A DNA stretch of 64,000 nucleotides from assembly GCF_047675955.1 (NCBI RefSeq), contig NC_132911.1:80954708-81018707 (forward strand). The letters are read 5' to 3'. Below the pieces are notes generated by a model that worked only from the letters and a program-made list of their open reading frames with translations, did no database searches and was not told the DNA's origin. Positions 43,921-54,770 of this stretch are shown piece by piece. The position numbers were made by a program, and so were the translations under genes. Within the stretch, counting starts at the first letter, position 1, and every line of letters begins with the position of its first letter. Source of the DNA: Chlorocebus sabaeus (Eukaryota > Chordata > Mammalia > Primates > Cercopithecidae).

Positions 43921-44937
43921 TTACATTTTGGCATGTTTTTGCAATGACTGGTACCGGTTGTTCCTTTCCATGTTTAGTGCTTCCTTCAGGGTCTCTTGTA
44001 AGGCAGGCCTAGTGGTGACAAAATCTCTAAGCATTTGCTTATCTGTAAAGGATTTTATTTCTCCTTCACTTATGAAACTTAGTTTGGCTGGATATAAAAT
44101 TCTGGGTTTAAAATTCTTTTCTTTAAGAATGTTGAATATTGGCCCCCACTCTCTTCTGGCTTGAGGAGTTTCTGCCGAGAGATCTGCTGTTAGTCTGATG
44201 GGCTTCCCTTTGTGGGTAACCCGACCTTTCTCTCTGGCTGCCCTTAAGATTTTTTCCTTCATTTCAACTTTGGTGAATCTGGCAATTATGTGTCTTGGAG
44301 TTGCTCTTCTCGAGGAGTATCTTTGTGGCGTTCTCTGTATTTCCTGGATTTGAATGTTGGCCTGCCCTACTAGGTTGGGGAAGTTCTCCTGGATGATATC
44401 CTGAAGAGTGTTTTCCAACTTGGTTCCATTTTCCCCCTCACTTTCAGGCACCCCAATCAGACGTAGATTTGGTCTTTTTACATAATCCCATACTTCTTGC
44501 AGGCTTTGTTCATTTCTTTTTCTTCTTTTTTCTTTTGGTTTCTCTTCTCGCTTCATTTCATTCATTTGATCCTCCATCGCTGACATTCTTTCTTCCAGTT
44601 GATCGAGACGGTTACTGAAGCTTGTGCATTTGTCACGTATTTCTCGTGCCATGGTTTTCGTCTCTTTCATTTCGTTTGTGAGCTTCTCTGCATTAATTAC
44701 TCTAGCCATCAATTCTTCCACTTTTTTTTCAAGATTTTTAGTTTCTTTGCGCTGGGTACATAATTCCTCCTTTAGCTCTGAGAAATTTGATGGACTGAAG
44801 CCTTCTTCTCTCATCTCGTCGAAGTCATTCTCCGTCCAGCTTTGATCCGTTGCTGGCGATGAGCTGCGCTCCTTTGCCGGGGGAGATGCACTCTTATTTT
44901 TTGAATTTCCAGCTTTTCTGCCCTGCTTTTTCCCCAT
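43921..44937 (-). CDS. L1 ORF1: L1 ORF1p: RNA-binding chaperone
   Basis: 338 codons, the same length as human ORF1p, uninterrupted. ORF1p trimerises, coats the L1 RNA in cis and acts as a nucleic-acid chaperone in the cytoplasmic RNP. A basic N-terminus (MGKKQGRKAGNSKNK) with SP/TP-type phosphorylation sites is followed by a coiled coil at about 50-150 (repeated heptads such as LKEELCTQRKETKNLEKKVEEL). Next is the RRM at about 157-250 (NLRLIGVPES, REKGRVTHKGKPIRL) and the C-terminal domain, with the RNA-contacting QARREWGPIFNILKEKNF segment. It ends in HAKM, as in other primate copies. The ATG is the first in frame after the 5' UTR, and ORF2 begins 63 bases after the stop. Confidence 0.98.
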   Translation of the reverse strand: MGKKQGRKAGNSKNKSASPPAKERSSSPATDQSWTENDFDEMREEGFSPSNFSELKEELCTQRKETKNLEKKVEELMARVINAEKLTNEMKETKTMAREIRDKCTSFSNRLDQLEERMSAMEDQMNEMKREEKPKEKRRKRNEQSLQEVWDYVKRPNLRLIGVPESEGENGTKLENTLQDIIQENFPNLVGQANIQIQEIQRTPQRYSSRRATPRHIIARFTKVEMKEKILRAAREKGRVTHKGKPIRLTADLSAETPQARREWGPIFNILKEKNFKPRILYPAKLSFISEGEIKSFTDKQMLRDFVTTRPALQETLKEALNMERNNRYQSLQKHAKM

Positions 44938-45963
44938 CTTTGTGGTTTTATCTGCCTCTGGTCTTTGATGATGGTGATGTACTGATGGGGTTTTGGTGTA
45001 GGTGTCCTTCCTGTTTGATAGCTTTCCTTCTAACAGTCAGGATCCTCAGCTGTAGGTTGTAGCTGTAGGAGATTGCTTGAGGTCCACTCCAGACCCTGTT
45101 TGCCTGAGTATCAGCAGCAGAGGCTGCAGAAGATAGAATATTTCTGAACAGCGAGTGTACCTGTCTGATTCTTGCTTTGGAATCTTCCTCTCAGGGGTGT
45201 ACTCCACCCTGTGAGGTGTGGGGTGTCAGACTGCCCCTAGTGGGGGATGTCTCCCAGTTAGGCTACTCAGGGGTCAGGGACCCACTTGAGCAGGGAGTCT
45301 GTCCCTTCTCAGATCTCAACCTCCGTGTTGGGAGATCCACTGCTCTCTTCAAAGCTGTCAGACAGAGTCGTTTGCGTCTGCAGAGCTGCTGCGTTTGTTA
45401 TTATTTACTGTGCCCTGTCCCCAGAGGTGGAGTCTACAGAGACAGGCAGGTTTCCTTGAGCTGCTGTGAGCTCCACCCAGTTCGAGTTTCCCAGCAGCTT
45501 TGTTTACCTACTTAAGCCTCAGCAATGGCGGGCGCCCCTCCCCCAGCCTCGCTGCTGCCTTGCCGGTAGATCACAGAGGGCTGTGCTAGCAATGAGGGAG
45601 GCTCCGTGGGTGTGGGACACTCCCGGCCAGGTGTGGGATATGATCTCCTGGTGTGCCGGTTTGCTTAAAGCGCAGTATTGGGGTGGGAGTTACCCGATTT
45701 TCCAGGTGTTGTGTGTCTCAGTTCCCCTGGCTAGGAAAAGGGATTCCCTTCCCCCTTGCGCTTTCCAGGTGAGGCAATGCCTCGCCCTGCTTCAGCTCTC
45801 GCTGGTCGGGCTGCAGCAGCTGACCAGCACCGATCGTCTGGCACTCCCCAGTGAGATGAACCCAGTACCTCAGTTGAAAATGCAGAAATCGCCGGTCTTC
45901 TGTGTCGCTCGCGCTGGGAGTTGGAGACTGGAGCTGTTCCTATTCGGCCATCTTGCTCCGCCC
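44938..45963 (-). promoter_or_regulatory. L1 5' UTR with internal promoter
   Basis: About 1.03 kb, GC-richer than its surroundings. The element begins GGGCGGAGCAAGATGGCCG on the minus strand. AAGATGGCC (plus-strand 45946-45954) is the YY1 site that fixes the start of L1 transcription at the first bases of the element. The length is complete and somewhat longer than the human L1HS 5' UTR. Primate L1 5' UTRs also carry an antisense promoter. Here that would fire to the right, into the older L1 and the DNA beyond 46 kb. Confidence 0.9.
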
Positions 45964-47033
45964 AGACTTCATGTTTAAAACCCCAAAAGCAATGGCAACA
46001 AAAGCCAAAATTGACAAATGGGATCTCATTAAACTAAAGAGCTTCTGCACAGCAAAAGAAACTACCATCAGAGTGAACAGGCAACCTACAGAGTGGGAGA
46101 AAATTTTTGCAATCTACTCATCTGACAAAGGGCTAATATCCAGAACTCAATCAAATTTACAAGAAAGAAACAAACAACCCCATCCAAAAGTGGGCAAAGG
46201 ATATGAACAGACATTTCTCAAAGTAAGACATTCATACAGCCAACAGACACATGAAAAAATGCTCATCATCACTTGCCATCAGAGAAATGCAAATCAAAAC
46301 CACAATGAGATACCATCTCACACCAGTTAGAATGGCAATCATTAAAAAATTAGGAAACAACAGGCGCTGGAGAGGATGTGGAGAAATAGGAACACTTTTA
46401 CACTGTTGGTGGGACTGTAAACTAGTTCAACCATTGTGGAAAGCAGTATGGTGATTCCTCAAGGATCTAGAACTAGAAATACCATTTGACCCAGGCATCT
46501 CATTACTGGATATATACCCAAAGGATTATAAATCATGCTGCTATAAAGACACATGCACACGTATGTTTATTGCGGCACTATTCACAATAGCAAAGACTTG
46601 GAATCAACCCAAAGGTCCATCAGTGACAGACTGGGTTAAGAAAATGTGGCATATATACACCATGGAATACTATGCAGCCATAAAAAAGGATGAGTTTGTG
46701 TCCTTTGTAGGGACATGGATGCAGCTGGAAACCATCATTCGCAGCAAACTATCGCAAGAACAGAAAACCAAACACTGCACGTTCTCACTCATAGGTGAGA
46801 ACTGAACAATGAGATCACTTGGACACAGGAAGGGAAACATCACACACTGGGTCCTATTGTAGGGAGGGGGAGGGGGGAAGGATAGCATTAGGAGATATAC
46901 CTAATGTAAATTATGAGTTAGTGGGTGCAGCACACCAACATGTCACATGTATACATAGGTAACAAACCTGCATGTTGTGCACATGTACCCTAGAACTTAC
47001 AGTATAATAATAAAAAAAATTAAAAAAAAAATT

Positions 47034-47238
47034 CACAGCCTGGGCAACATAGTGAGACCCTGTCTCTTAAAAAAAAAAAATAGCCAGGCATGGTGACACA
47101 TGCCTGTAGTCTCAGCTAGTCTCAAAACTGAGGTGGGAGGATCACTTGAACGTGGGAGGAAGAAGCTGCAGTGACTTGTGATAGCATCACTGCACCCAGC
47201 TTGGGTGACAGAGAAAGAAACAATGTCCAAAAAAAATA
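47034..47238 (+). mobile_element. Alu fragment (old, AluJ-like)
   Basis: Sense Alu from 'cagcctgggcaacatagtgagaccctgtctc' through the second monomer to 'ttgggtgacagagaaagaaacaatgtc' and a short A-run. The first ~60 bases are missing. It directly follows the poly(A) of the sense L1, so that L1 inserted at the Alu fragment's left edge. Strongly diverged. Confidence 0.88.
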
Positions 47239-48370
47239 GTTTAGGTGCCTTTATATTTGTTTGATTCTTGTTTATGTTCATGCTAATTATATTGTTATAA
47301 ATATTATTGAGTTAATAAAGTAATGGGTAATTTGCTTAGAACTTCCCTACATACATTAAAAGCACTATTAGTTTTTTAAAATAAAGAAGTAAAAACATTT
47401 CGAAAGTTCATCTTCTTTAATATAATTATTTTGTGCCTGTGTATGATCAAATTCAGTCATTATAGTTCAAGGCGTTACATACTCATTGAACACTTATAAA
47501 GTGTTTTTTAGAATGAGTTGTCAAATAAATGGGAACATACAAATATATGTTGACTCACACATTTATAGACAAACAAACATCTGACCTGGAGACAAAGAAA
47601 ACTAACAGTTCTCAACCACTTCTAGCCTTTATTGCTAATATTAGTTCTACTTTTATAATGTAGATGTTATTCCAAGGTAAATTATTAAGTAATTAGCCTA
47701 CTATAATGTTAAGGGGGGAAGCTTAGTCTGATAATACAGACTTTGATTCTAACTCTGCCTCTTACTTAAACTTTTCTAAGTCTCCATCCTCATTGGAAAA
47801 CTAGTGATAGTAATAAGATCTAAATATGTGCCAGACAGAAAGCAAACACCCACATTTGATTGCAAATCCCAACCTGCTTTCTTTCATTCTTATTTTGTAT
47901 ACCTCAAGCTGGAGCATGCAAACCACTCTATTTCTCCCCACTCGCACACACATTTATGCACAAGGGAACGTGGCAGTTTGTCATAAGTGACAAGTCAAAA
48001 GATAAATAAAGCAAATCATACTCCAGCACCATTTACATGCAAAAGTTTCTGAAGAAAGTTAAATAATTTAACTACTGAATAATTTACAGTGTTTTAAAGA
48101 TCACAAGAAGCATAGATATATTATAACTTCCCACTTCCCTAGTTCCTATGATTAATTGGAGTATTCTAGCCAGACCTTAGAAGCTCAATTCTGTGAGTTC
48201 CTCATTTTTAGTTATCTTCACCCCTATTACCATGGTCATCTCACTCCATAGAAATTCTCTGGATCTGAAGGAATTTTGAATTCCTTTGCCTCTGAAAGAC
48301 TAAGTTATAATATTTTATTCTTACCACAATCTCTTAGTTTTCTAACTCATTCTTTGAGAGCTCTGTGTCT
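47239..48370. other. non-coding stretch; weak MIR near 47.75 kb
   Basis: AT-rich. 'ctttgattctaactctgcctcttacttaaacttttctaagtctccatcc' at about 47740-47790 is MIR-like. Otherwise nothing recognised. Confidence 0.5.
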
Positions 48371-48398
48371 AGAAATCTGTTCTTTTTTTTTTTTTTTT

Positions 48399-48424
48399 AT
48401 TGGTACATGTTGCTCTTTATTTAT
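48399..48424 (-). other. candidate 3' transduction in the L1 tail
   Basis: Between the outer poly(T) (48382-48398) and the inner T-rich L1 end (48425-48440) lie about 26 non-L1 bases. On the element strand they read TAAATAAAGAGCAACATGTACCAAT and contain AATAAA. This is the pattern left when L1 transcription reads through its own weak signal into flanking DNA of the source locus. Confidence 0.6.
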
Positions 48425-48526
48425 TTTTTTTTAATTTTTTTAAATTATTATACTTTAAGTTCTAGGGTACATGTGCATAACGTGCAGGTTTGTTACATAT
48501 GTATACTTGTGCCATGTTGCTGTGCT

Positions 48527-48562
48527 GCACCCATCAACTCGTCAGCACCCATCAACTCGTCA
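48527..48562 (-). repeat. 18-bp tandem duplication in L1 3' UTR
   Basis: GCACCCATCAACTCGTCA occurs twice in a row (48527-48544, 48545-48562). The copies at 25.9 and 39.9 kb have it once. A private change of this copy or of its source. Confidence 0.95.
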
Positions 48563-50499
48563 TTTACATCAGGTATAACTCCCAATGCAATCCCTCCCCC
48601 CTCCCCCCTCCCCATGATAGGCCCCGGTGTGTGATGATCCCCTTCCCGAGTCCAAGTGATCTCATATTTAGTTCCCACCTATGAGTGAGAACATGCGGTG
48701 TTTGGTTTTCTGTTCTTGTGATAGTTTGCTAAGAATGATGGTTTCCAGCTGCATCCATGTCCCTACAAAGGACACAAACTCATCCTTTTTTATAGCTGCA
48801 TAGTATTCCATGGTGTATATGTGCCACATTTTCTTAATCCAATCTGTCACTGATGGACCTTTGGGTTGATTCCAAGTCTTTGCTATTGTGAATAGTGCCG
48901 CAATAAACATACGTGTGCATGTGTCTTTATAGCAGCATGATTTATAATCCTTTGGGTATATACCCAGTAATGGGATGGCTGGGTCATATGGTACATCTAG
49001 TTCTAGATCCTTGAGGAATCGCCATACTGTTTTCCATAATGGTTGAACTAGTTTACAATCCCACCAACAGTGTAAAAGTGTTCCTATTTCTCCACATCCT
49101 CTCCAGCACATGTTGTTTCCTGACTTTTTAATGATCGTCATTCTAACTGGTGTGAGATGGTATCTCATTGTGGTTTTGATTTGCCTTTCTCTGATGGCAA
49201 GTGATGATGAGCATTTTTTCATGTGTCTGTTGGCTGTATGAATGTCTTACTTTGAGAAGTGTCTGTTCATATCCTTTGCCCACTTTTTAATGGGGTTGTT
49301 TGTTTTTTTCTTGTAAATTTGTTTGAGTTCTTTGTAGGTTCTGGATATTAGCCCTTTGTCAGATGAGTAGATTGCAAAAATTTTCTCCCATTCTGTAGGT
49401 TGCCTGTTCAATCTGATGGTAGTTTCTTTTGCTGTGCAGAAGCTCTTTAGTTTAATGAGATCCCATTTGTCAATTTTGGCTTTTGTTGCCGTTGCTTTTG
49501 GTGTTTTAGACATGAAGTCTTTGCCCATGCCTATGTCCTGAATGGTATTACCTACGTTTTCCTCTAGAGTTTTTATGGTATTAGGTCTAACATTTAAGTC
49601 TCTAATCCATCTTGAATTAATTTTCGTATAATGAGTAAGGAAAGGATCCAATTTCAGCTTTCTGCTTATGGCTAGCCAATTTTCCCAGCACCATTTATTA
49701 AATAGGGAATCCTTTCCCCATTTCTTGTTTCTCTCAGGTTTGTCAAAGATCAGATGGCTGTAGATGTGTGGTATTATTTCTGAGGACTCTGTTCTGTTCC
49801 ATTGGTCTATATCTCTGTTTAGCAAAGTCTCAGGATACAAAATTAATGTGCAAAAACCACAAGCATTCTTATACACCAGTAACAGACAAACAGAGAGCCA
49901 AATCATGAATGAACTTCCATTCACAATTGCTTCAAAGAGAATAAAATACCTAGGAATCCAACTTACAAGGGATGTAAAGGACCTCTTCAAGGAGAACTAC
50001 AAACCACTGCTCAGTGAAATAAAAGAGGACACAAACAAATGGAAGAACATACCATGCTCATGGATAGGAAGAATCAATATCGTCAAAATGGCCGTAGTGC
50101 CCAAGGTTATTTATAGATTCAATGCCATCCCCATCAAGCTACCAACAAGTTTCTTCACAGAATTGGAAAAAACTGCTTTAAAGTTCATATGGAAGCAAAA
50201 AAGAGCCCGCATCTCCAAGACAATCCTAAGTCAAAAGAACAAAGCTGGAGGCATCACGCTACCTGACTTCAAACTATACTACAAGGCTACAGTAATCAAA
50301 ACAGCATGGTACTGGTACCAAAATAGAAATCTGTTCTTTCTTCCTATTAGTCTCTTTTCTTTCTAGCCTCTGAGTGAGGCTTATGTTTTCTCAGAGTAGA
50401 CTCTGTCAATGTCTCCAGTTCTCTTCACCTGTTATCTGCTACTGTCTGTGTGCTGTGACTTTCAATCTTTCTCCATCTACCCAAATTCTATATTCCACT

Positions 50500-50850
50500 A
50501 GAACTAAAAGTACTGGAAGTTCCATGAATGTGCCCTGCTGCTATGAGTTTTTGTTCCTTTGCTTGTGCCACTCTGTACTTGAAATGCCTGTCATACAAAG
50601 GTACATTTAATTTTAAAGTCTTTCGGTGACACATTTCTATGAAAACTTCCCCCTAGATTAAATATATTACTAATTTATGTGGTGCCCCACAGTGATCTGT
50701 ATCCATTACAGCACAGCACACGTTACACTTGTTTCCATTTTTTTTGATGTTTATATCTGCCTTCCATGGCTGTTTAATTTCTGTGGGCTCAGCATCAGTG
50801 TAGTGCCTAACATGTAGTAGTCAGTTAATAAGTATTTATTGGATACATTC
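50500..50850 (+). mobile_element. L2 fragment
   Basis: 'tccttttgcttgtgccactctgtacttgaaatgcctg' and 'tcagcatcagtgtagtgcctaacatgtagtagtcagttaataagtatttattggata' follow sense L2 3'-end order. Confidence 0.6.
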
Positions 50851-52302
50851 TTTAAATGAATTAAGCAACGAGAAATGCTATTTCCCTGGAAAAACTACAG
50901 GTTTTATTTTTCCAATAGTAAGGCATATGCAACGTTCACCCTCCCTACCCTGTTTTCTCTGGCAACTAGGAAGGAAGGGGCACGTGTGAGAACAAAAGTT
51001 ATTAGCTCTGTTACCCTCATTGTTGATAATCTGAATTCCCTATTTTCTCCTATCAAGAGTTTTGCATTATTAATTTTAGATTATGTGATTTTTAAAAACA
51101 AGTTATGCATAAGTGTGTGTTTGTGTGTGTGCATGTGTGATAAAGAATTTCAGTAGGTACTATTTCAGAAAATAACATTGTCTTGACACTTACTGATGCT
51201 TATAAATGTACTAGATTATTAAAGCTTTTCAATATGCTATAAAATACATTTCTAGGATTACTATTTTATATGGAAGAAGATTTTCATATTAAAAAACAGT
51301 AGTGCAGCACCAATAAGGTAATTTTTTCTGTTTTAAAATGTATGTTTAAAATAAATGCACTGAAATGTAAATATCTTAAATAAATATAATATTAATTCTG
51401 TAAACTTTAATTTTCTTGCTGTAAACATTACCTATGGCTCCTGAAAATGTCCAGTCAAATATTTAGAATGAAATGCACAAATAGTTTTTTAATAGAAACT
51501 GAAGCTCAAGGTCTATTTTGGGAAAATTTAGGGAAAAACGTTGAAATATGTGAATTCATTTTCATATAGAAAAAATAAGTAGAAAAACATACCAAACCAA
51601 TCACTTAAGTCTGAAACTTTAGTAAATTTGGTTTTCACATCAGAGATAGCTAGCTAATTATGTCAAATGTTGGTATGTATTTTAAAGTTTTATGAATAGT
51701 AATGAAACAGGTCTATGATCTAATCCATTGTAATGAAGGCATATCAACTGTATAATTTACACTATGTTAAACTAAAAACATATATTGTATGTATGTGTAA
51801 ATTTTGGAAACTCTTAGAATGATTGAGTTCATGGTTTATTATATAATTCACATTTACTATAAACAGAGCATAATTGATATTGTTATTAATACTATTAATA
51901 TATTTTGGATAGTTAGCAGTGGGGTGCTGGTAAATGTTTAATACCTTGCTCTCTGAAGGAAAAATTCCTAATTTGTAATATTTGCCAATTTCTCTGTTGT
52001 AAATGCTTATACCCCAGCCAATTTCAAGTACTAATGTGGGGTTGCTGAATGCAGAATTAGGAACTGAAGCACAGGAGTCATCTCTTGCGAGCTCCATAAG
52101 CCAACTCCAGAATACTGCCAAATTCTTATGCTTCTGGAGATATCTAGTAGTAGCTCACTGTTTTGATTTAGATACTTCACGTAATAAAAAGTGATAAAAG
52201 AAGCCATTGTGTATGAGGATAGATTACCCTGAAAAGCTGTACTCAAGGATACATTTTCTTGCTCTGAATTTCCTCAAGCATTTATAGTCAGTGAAATTTA
52301 AG
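50851..52302. other. non-coding stretch, nothing recognised
   Basis: AT-rich. A short (TG)n at about 51113-51139. Frames on opposite strands at 51.76-52.25 kb are unsupported. Confidence 0.5.
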
Positions 52303-52303
52303 T

Positions 52304-52344
<41 letters not shown>

Positions 52345-52371
52345 ATCTATCTATCTATCTATCTATCTATC
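52303..52371 (+). repeat. (TCTA)n / (GATA)n microsatellite
   Basis: About 10 TATC units, one interruption (TATCATC near 52343), then about 6 more. A tetranucleotide tract of the length that is usually polymorphic. Confidence 0.97.
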
Positions 52372-53604
52372 ATTTTGCTAATTAGGTATAAAGCAATAGT
52401 AATTTTCTAAGAAATATGTAGAAATTTTTGAATGTGAGAAGGCTTTTTGTACATCCATTGTGTTGTCTGGGCTGCTTGAGCATAGCTTTTTAACTGGAGC
52501 CTATCTTTTGTTTGCTTCAACAGGTCTCAGAAAATGAGAAAATATTAATTCCTAAGCATGTTCTGTTTGAGTGCACACTATCATTGATAAGATATAGTCA
52601 CACATTAGTACTCACTTTTCTTTATTCAGATTTTTAAAATTTTTCCAGATGCCCTTATAGGTTAGTTCTGGAGACTCAAGTCTCTAAAGAATTCTACAAA
52701 GGTTTTGCTTAGATGGAATATGAAATTTCTTTGTCTGTGTAAGTTGTAGAAAACATTATATTGCGGAAGACAAAAATCTTGATTTTATAGTAGATAGCTA
52801 TAATATATAACATGCTCTCTGCTTAAATGAACAATATTTTAGGTGACGTAAGTAAAAATTATACAAGGTCCTTAGTTGTAAAGCTAAAGTTTGAATGTCT
52901 GAATGTTTATTTTTAAATTTCCAGATGGTTCTAGCTTCATGTTTTACATACCAGTTAAAGTCTTTGGAATTTATCAGAATTATATACAAACAACATGAAA
53001 AATATTTGAATCAAATAAAACCAGTTTCTGAGCTTTTGAAGTTTATGTATGTTTTCTTGTTGTGACAGGTTTTCTAGAAGGATTTGTCTTCCAGAAATCC
53101 TATCTCATCAGTCCTGAAAATATTTCTGCAAAACTAACCTTGATCTTCAAATTTCTTTAGATCTCTTTCCTAAAGTGTACCAGAGTATAAAAATCTCATG
53201 AGATGCTCACTGGAAATGGGGAATATGCAGTAAAATATAAACTTTAAAGAGATAGGATGCACATAAGAATGTTAAGGACTCTGACAAATCCCACAGAAAG
53301 TAAATCTTCAATATTTGTTTTAAAGCATTTCCCAGTGGTATTGAGTATGGATCCTATTTTTATGTTATCCTAATAACACCCATGAAACATACGTCTGGGA
53401 ATATCTTCTTTACACATCTTTTTGAAAAATATTGAATTTCTACTTTTTAGATTAATATTTTCCAAAGCATAACCAACTTAAAATATCAGGAATAAGTTTC
53501 TACTTTTTTAAAGAAATTGAAAATAACTGACATTAATTCAAGAGATATAGATAGCTAAATAGAAGAATGATCATGGAATGAATTCATTCTGATGTTAAAT
53601 TAGG
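52372..53604. other. non-coding stretch, nothing recognised
   Basis: AT-rich. No gene and no named repeat. Confidence 0.5.
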
Positions 53605-54770
53605 GCATTGCCTATAAATATACCAAAGAATTTCATAGACGAATGTTTTCAAACCTTCAAAGAGCAGGTAATTCCTGTGCAATTTAACTTGTTCCAGGAA
53701 TATAAAATAAAGGAAGTATTCCAATTCTTAAAAAAAAACAAACAAACTAATATGACATTGACTCCAAAATCTGACAAAGAAACCACAAAAAAGAGAATGA
53801 TAAGCCATCTTACTTATGAATATTAATGCAAACTAGTTTAAAAAATCTAGAAAATAAAATCCAGCATGACATTAAAAGAATAATATGCCAAGACCATGTA
53901 GGGTTTATTTTAGGTTGCATGAAGCCTTAACAATATTAAATCTTCTAGTACCACTGACTGCGGGTAAAACAAGAAAAGTCCTTTGTAAAAAAGGAAGAGA
54001 ATGATAACTTAAGGTAAAATTATATGCATATCTCAGACCATTTACAAACGTCATTCTTGGATGAAACAATCCAAGAATTCTTATTGAAGTCAGAAACAAG
54101 GCAGGCATTCCTAGTTTCCCCACTGTTCTTTAATATTTTCCTGGAAATGTTATAGACAATGAAATTAGCCAAAGGTGTATAATGATGATTACACATATCG
54201 GGAAAGAAGGGACAATATTATCATTATTGATAAATGATATGATTATATATTTTTAAAATCTAAGAGAATAGGTAAAAATACTAGTAGAACAAAATAGTTT
54301 ACTAATGTGACTGGTCACAAAATACATAACGTGACTAATAAAACTGTAAGCAAGAAAATCATATAAGGAAAGGTATACCAAGCATAATTGCAACAAATAA
54401 ATAAATTAAAACTCCAAACACCTCAGAATAAACCTAATTAAAAAATACACAGTTCCTAAGTAAAGACTGATATTCAAATTATTTTGTCATATTTGTAGTA
54501 CTAAATATTGTTATCAATAAGATATATATTAATAAGATATATATGGATAATAATATATAGTATTGTTATAATACCACGCATTGTCATAAAAAATACTAAA
54601 CATAGTACTATATTATTTTATCATATTTATATTATATATTACTATCCAAATAAGGTATGTACCTTATAAATATGACAAGATAATATTAACATTTCCATTC
54701 ATTGCAATCCCAGTTAGAATCCAAACATAATAATTCTGAGGCTCATCTAGAATAACGAATATGTAAAAGT
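53605..54770 (+). mobile_element. very old L1 (L1M-like) ORF2 remnant
   Basis: A 72-codon frame (53608-53826) contains TLTPKSDKETTKK followed by ISHLTYEY, the decayed counterpart of the L1 RT segment that reads ILIPKP.(D/G)(K/R)DTTKKE then RPISLMNI in young copies. Further words down to about 54.77 kb ('ctgttctttaatattttcctggaaatgttatagacaatg', 'ttccattcattgcaatcccagttagaatcc') keep the ORF2 order. Many stops and indels. Confidence 0.75.

Larger units (their letters stand above)
39773..45976 (-). mobile_element. L1: full-length L1 with both ORFs intact
   Basis: A complete non-LTR retrotransposon inserted antisense into an older sense L1. Target-site duplication AGACTTCATGTTT (13 bases) at 39773-39785, where it merges with the poly(T), and at 45964-45976. 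On the element strand the cut site reads TTTT/AAAC, typical of L1 endonuclease. The order on the minus strand is 5' UTR (45963-44938), ORF1 (44937-43921), a 63-base spacer, ORF2 (43857-40030), 3' UTR, poly(A). About 6.2 kb, as expected for a complete element. Intact ORFs and an intact 5' end mean it may be competent for retrotransposition. Sequence details point to a catarrhine, probably Old World monkey, L1 lineage. Confidence 0.98.
39348..47033 (+). mobile_element. sense L1 (5'-truncated), split by another L1
   Basis: The left piece (about 39362-39785) begins inside ORF2 at 'ccaagacaatcctaag' and the right piece (45974-47033) resumes at 'tttaaaaccccaaaagcaatgg', runs through the cysteine-rich end of ORF2, the 3' UTR and a poly(A) tail at about 47030. 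Frames 45902-46330 and 46251-46805 are its frameshifted ORF2 remnants. 'aaaaaaagttca' (39348-39359) and 'aaaaaaaaattca' (about 47025) may be the target-site duplication. It is older than the antisense L1 that interrupts it. Confidence 0.93.
48371..50339 (-). mobile_element. young L1 with 5' inversion and 15-bp TSD
   Basis: The target-site duplication AGAAATCTGTTCTTT is perfect at 48371-48385 and 50325-50339. The left part, antisense L1 3' UTR and ORF2 end (48433-49820), stops at 'atatctctgttt'. The right part (49821-50324) is sense ORF2, from 'agcaaagtctcaggatacaaaattaatg' to 'ggtaccaaaa'. In the L1 map the right part ends exactly where the left part begins, with 3-4 bases of shared A. One insertion with its 5' segment inverted by twin priming. 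ORF2 remnants remain open over long stretches (frames of 184, 247 and 200 codons), so it is young. Confidence 0.97.

Noticed and set aside
42145..45978. Plus-strand frames of 60-170 codons across the full-length L1
   Set aside because: They are shadows on the strand opposite ORF1, ORF2 and the 5' UTR.
39348..47033. Reading the flanking sense-L1 pieces as two separate insertions
   Set aside because: The left piece ends and the right piece resumes at the same L1 map position, with the 13-bp duplication of the inner element between them.
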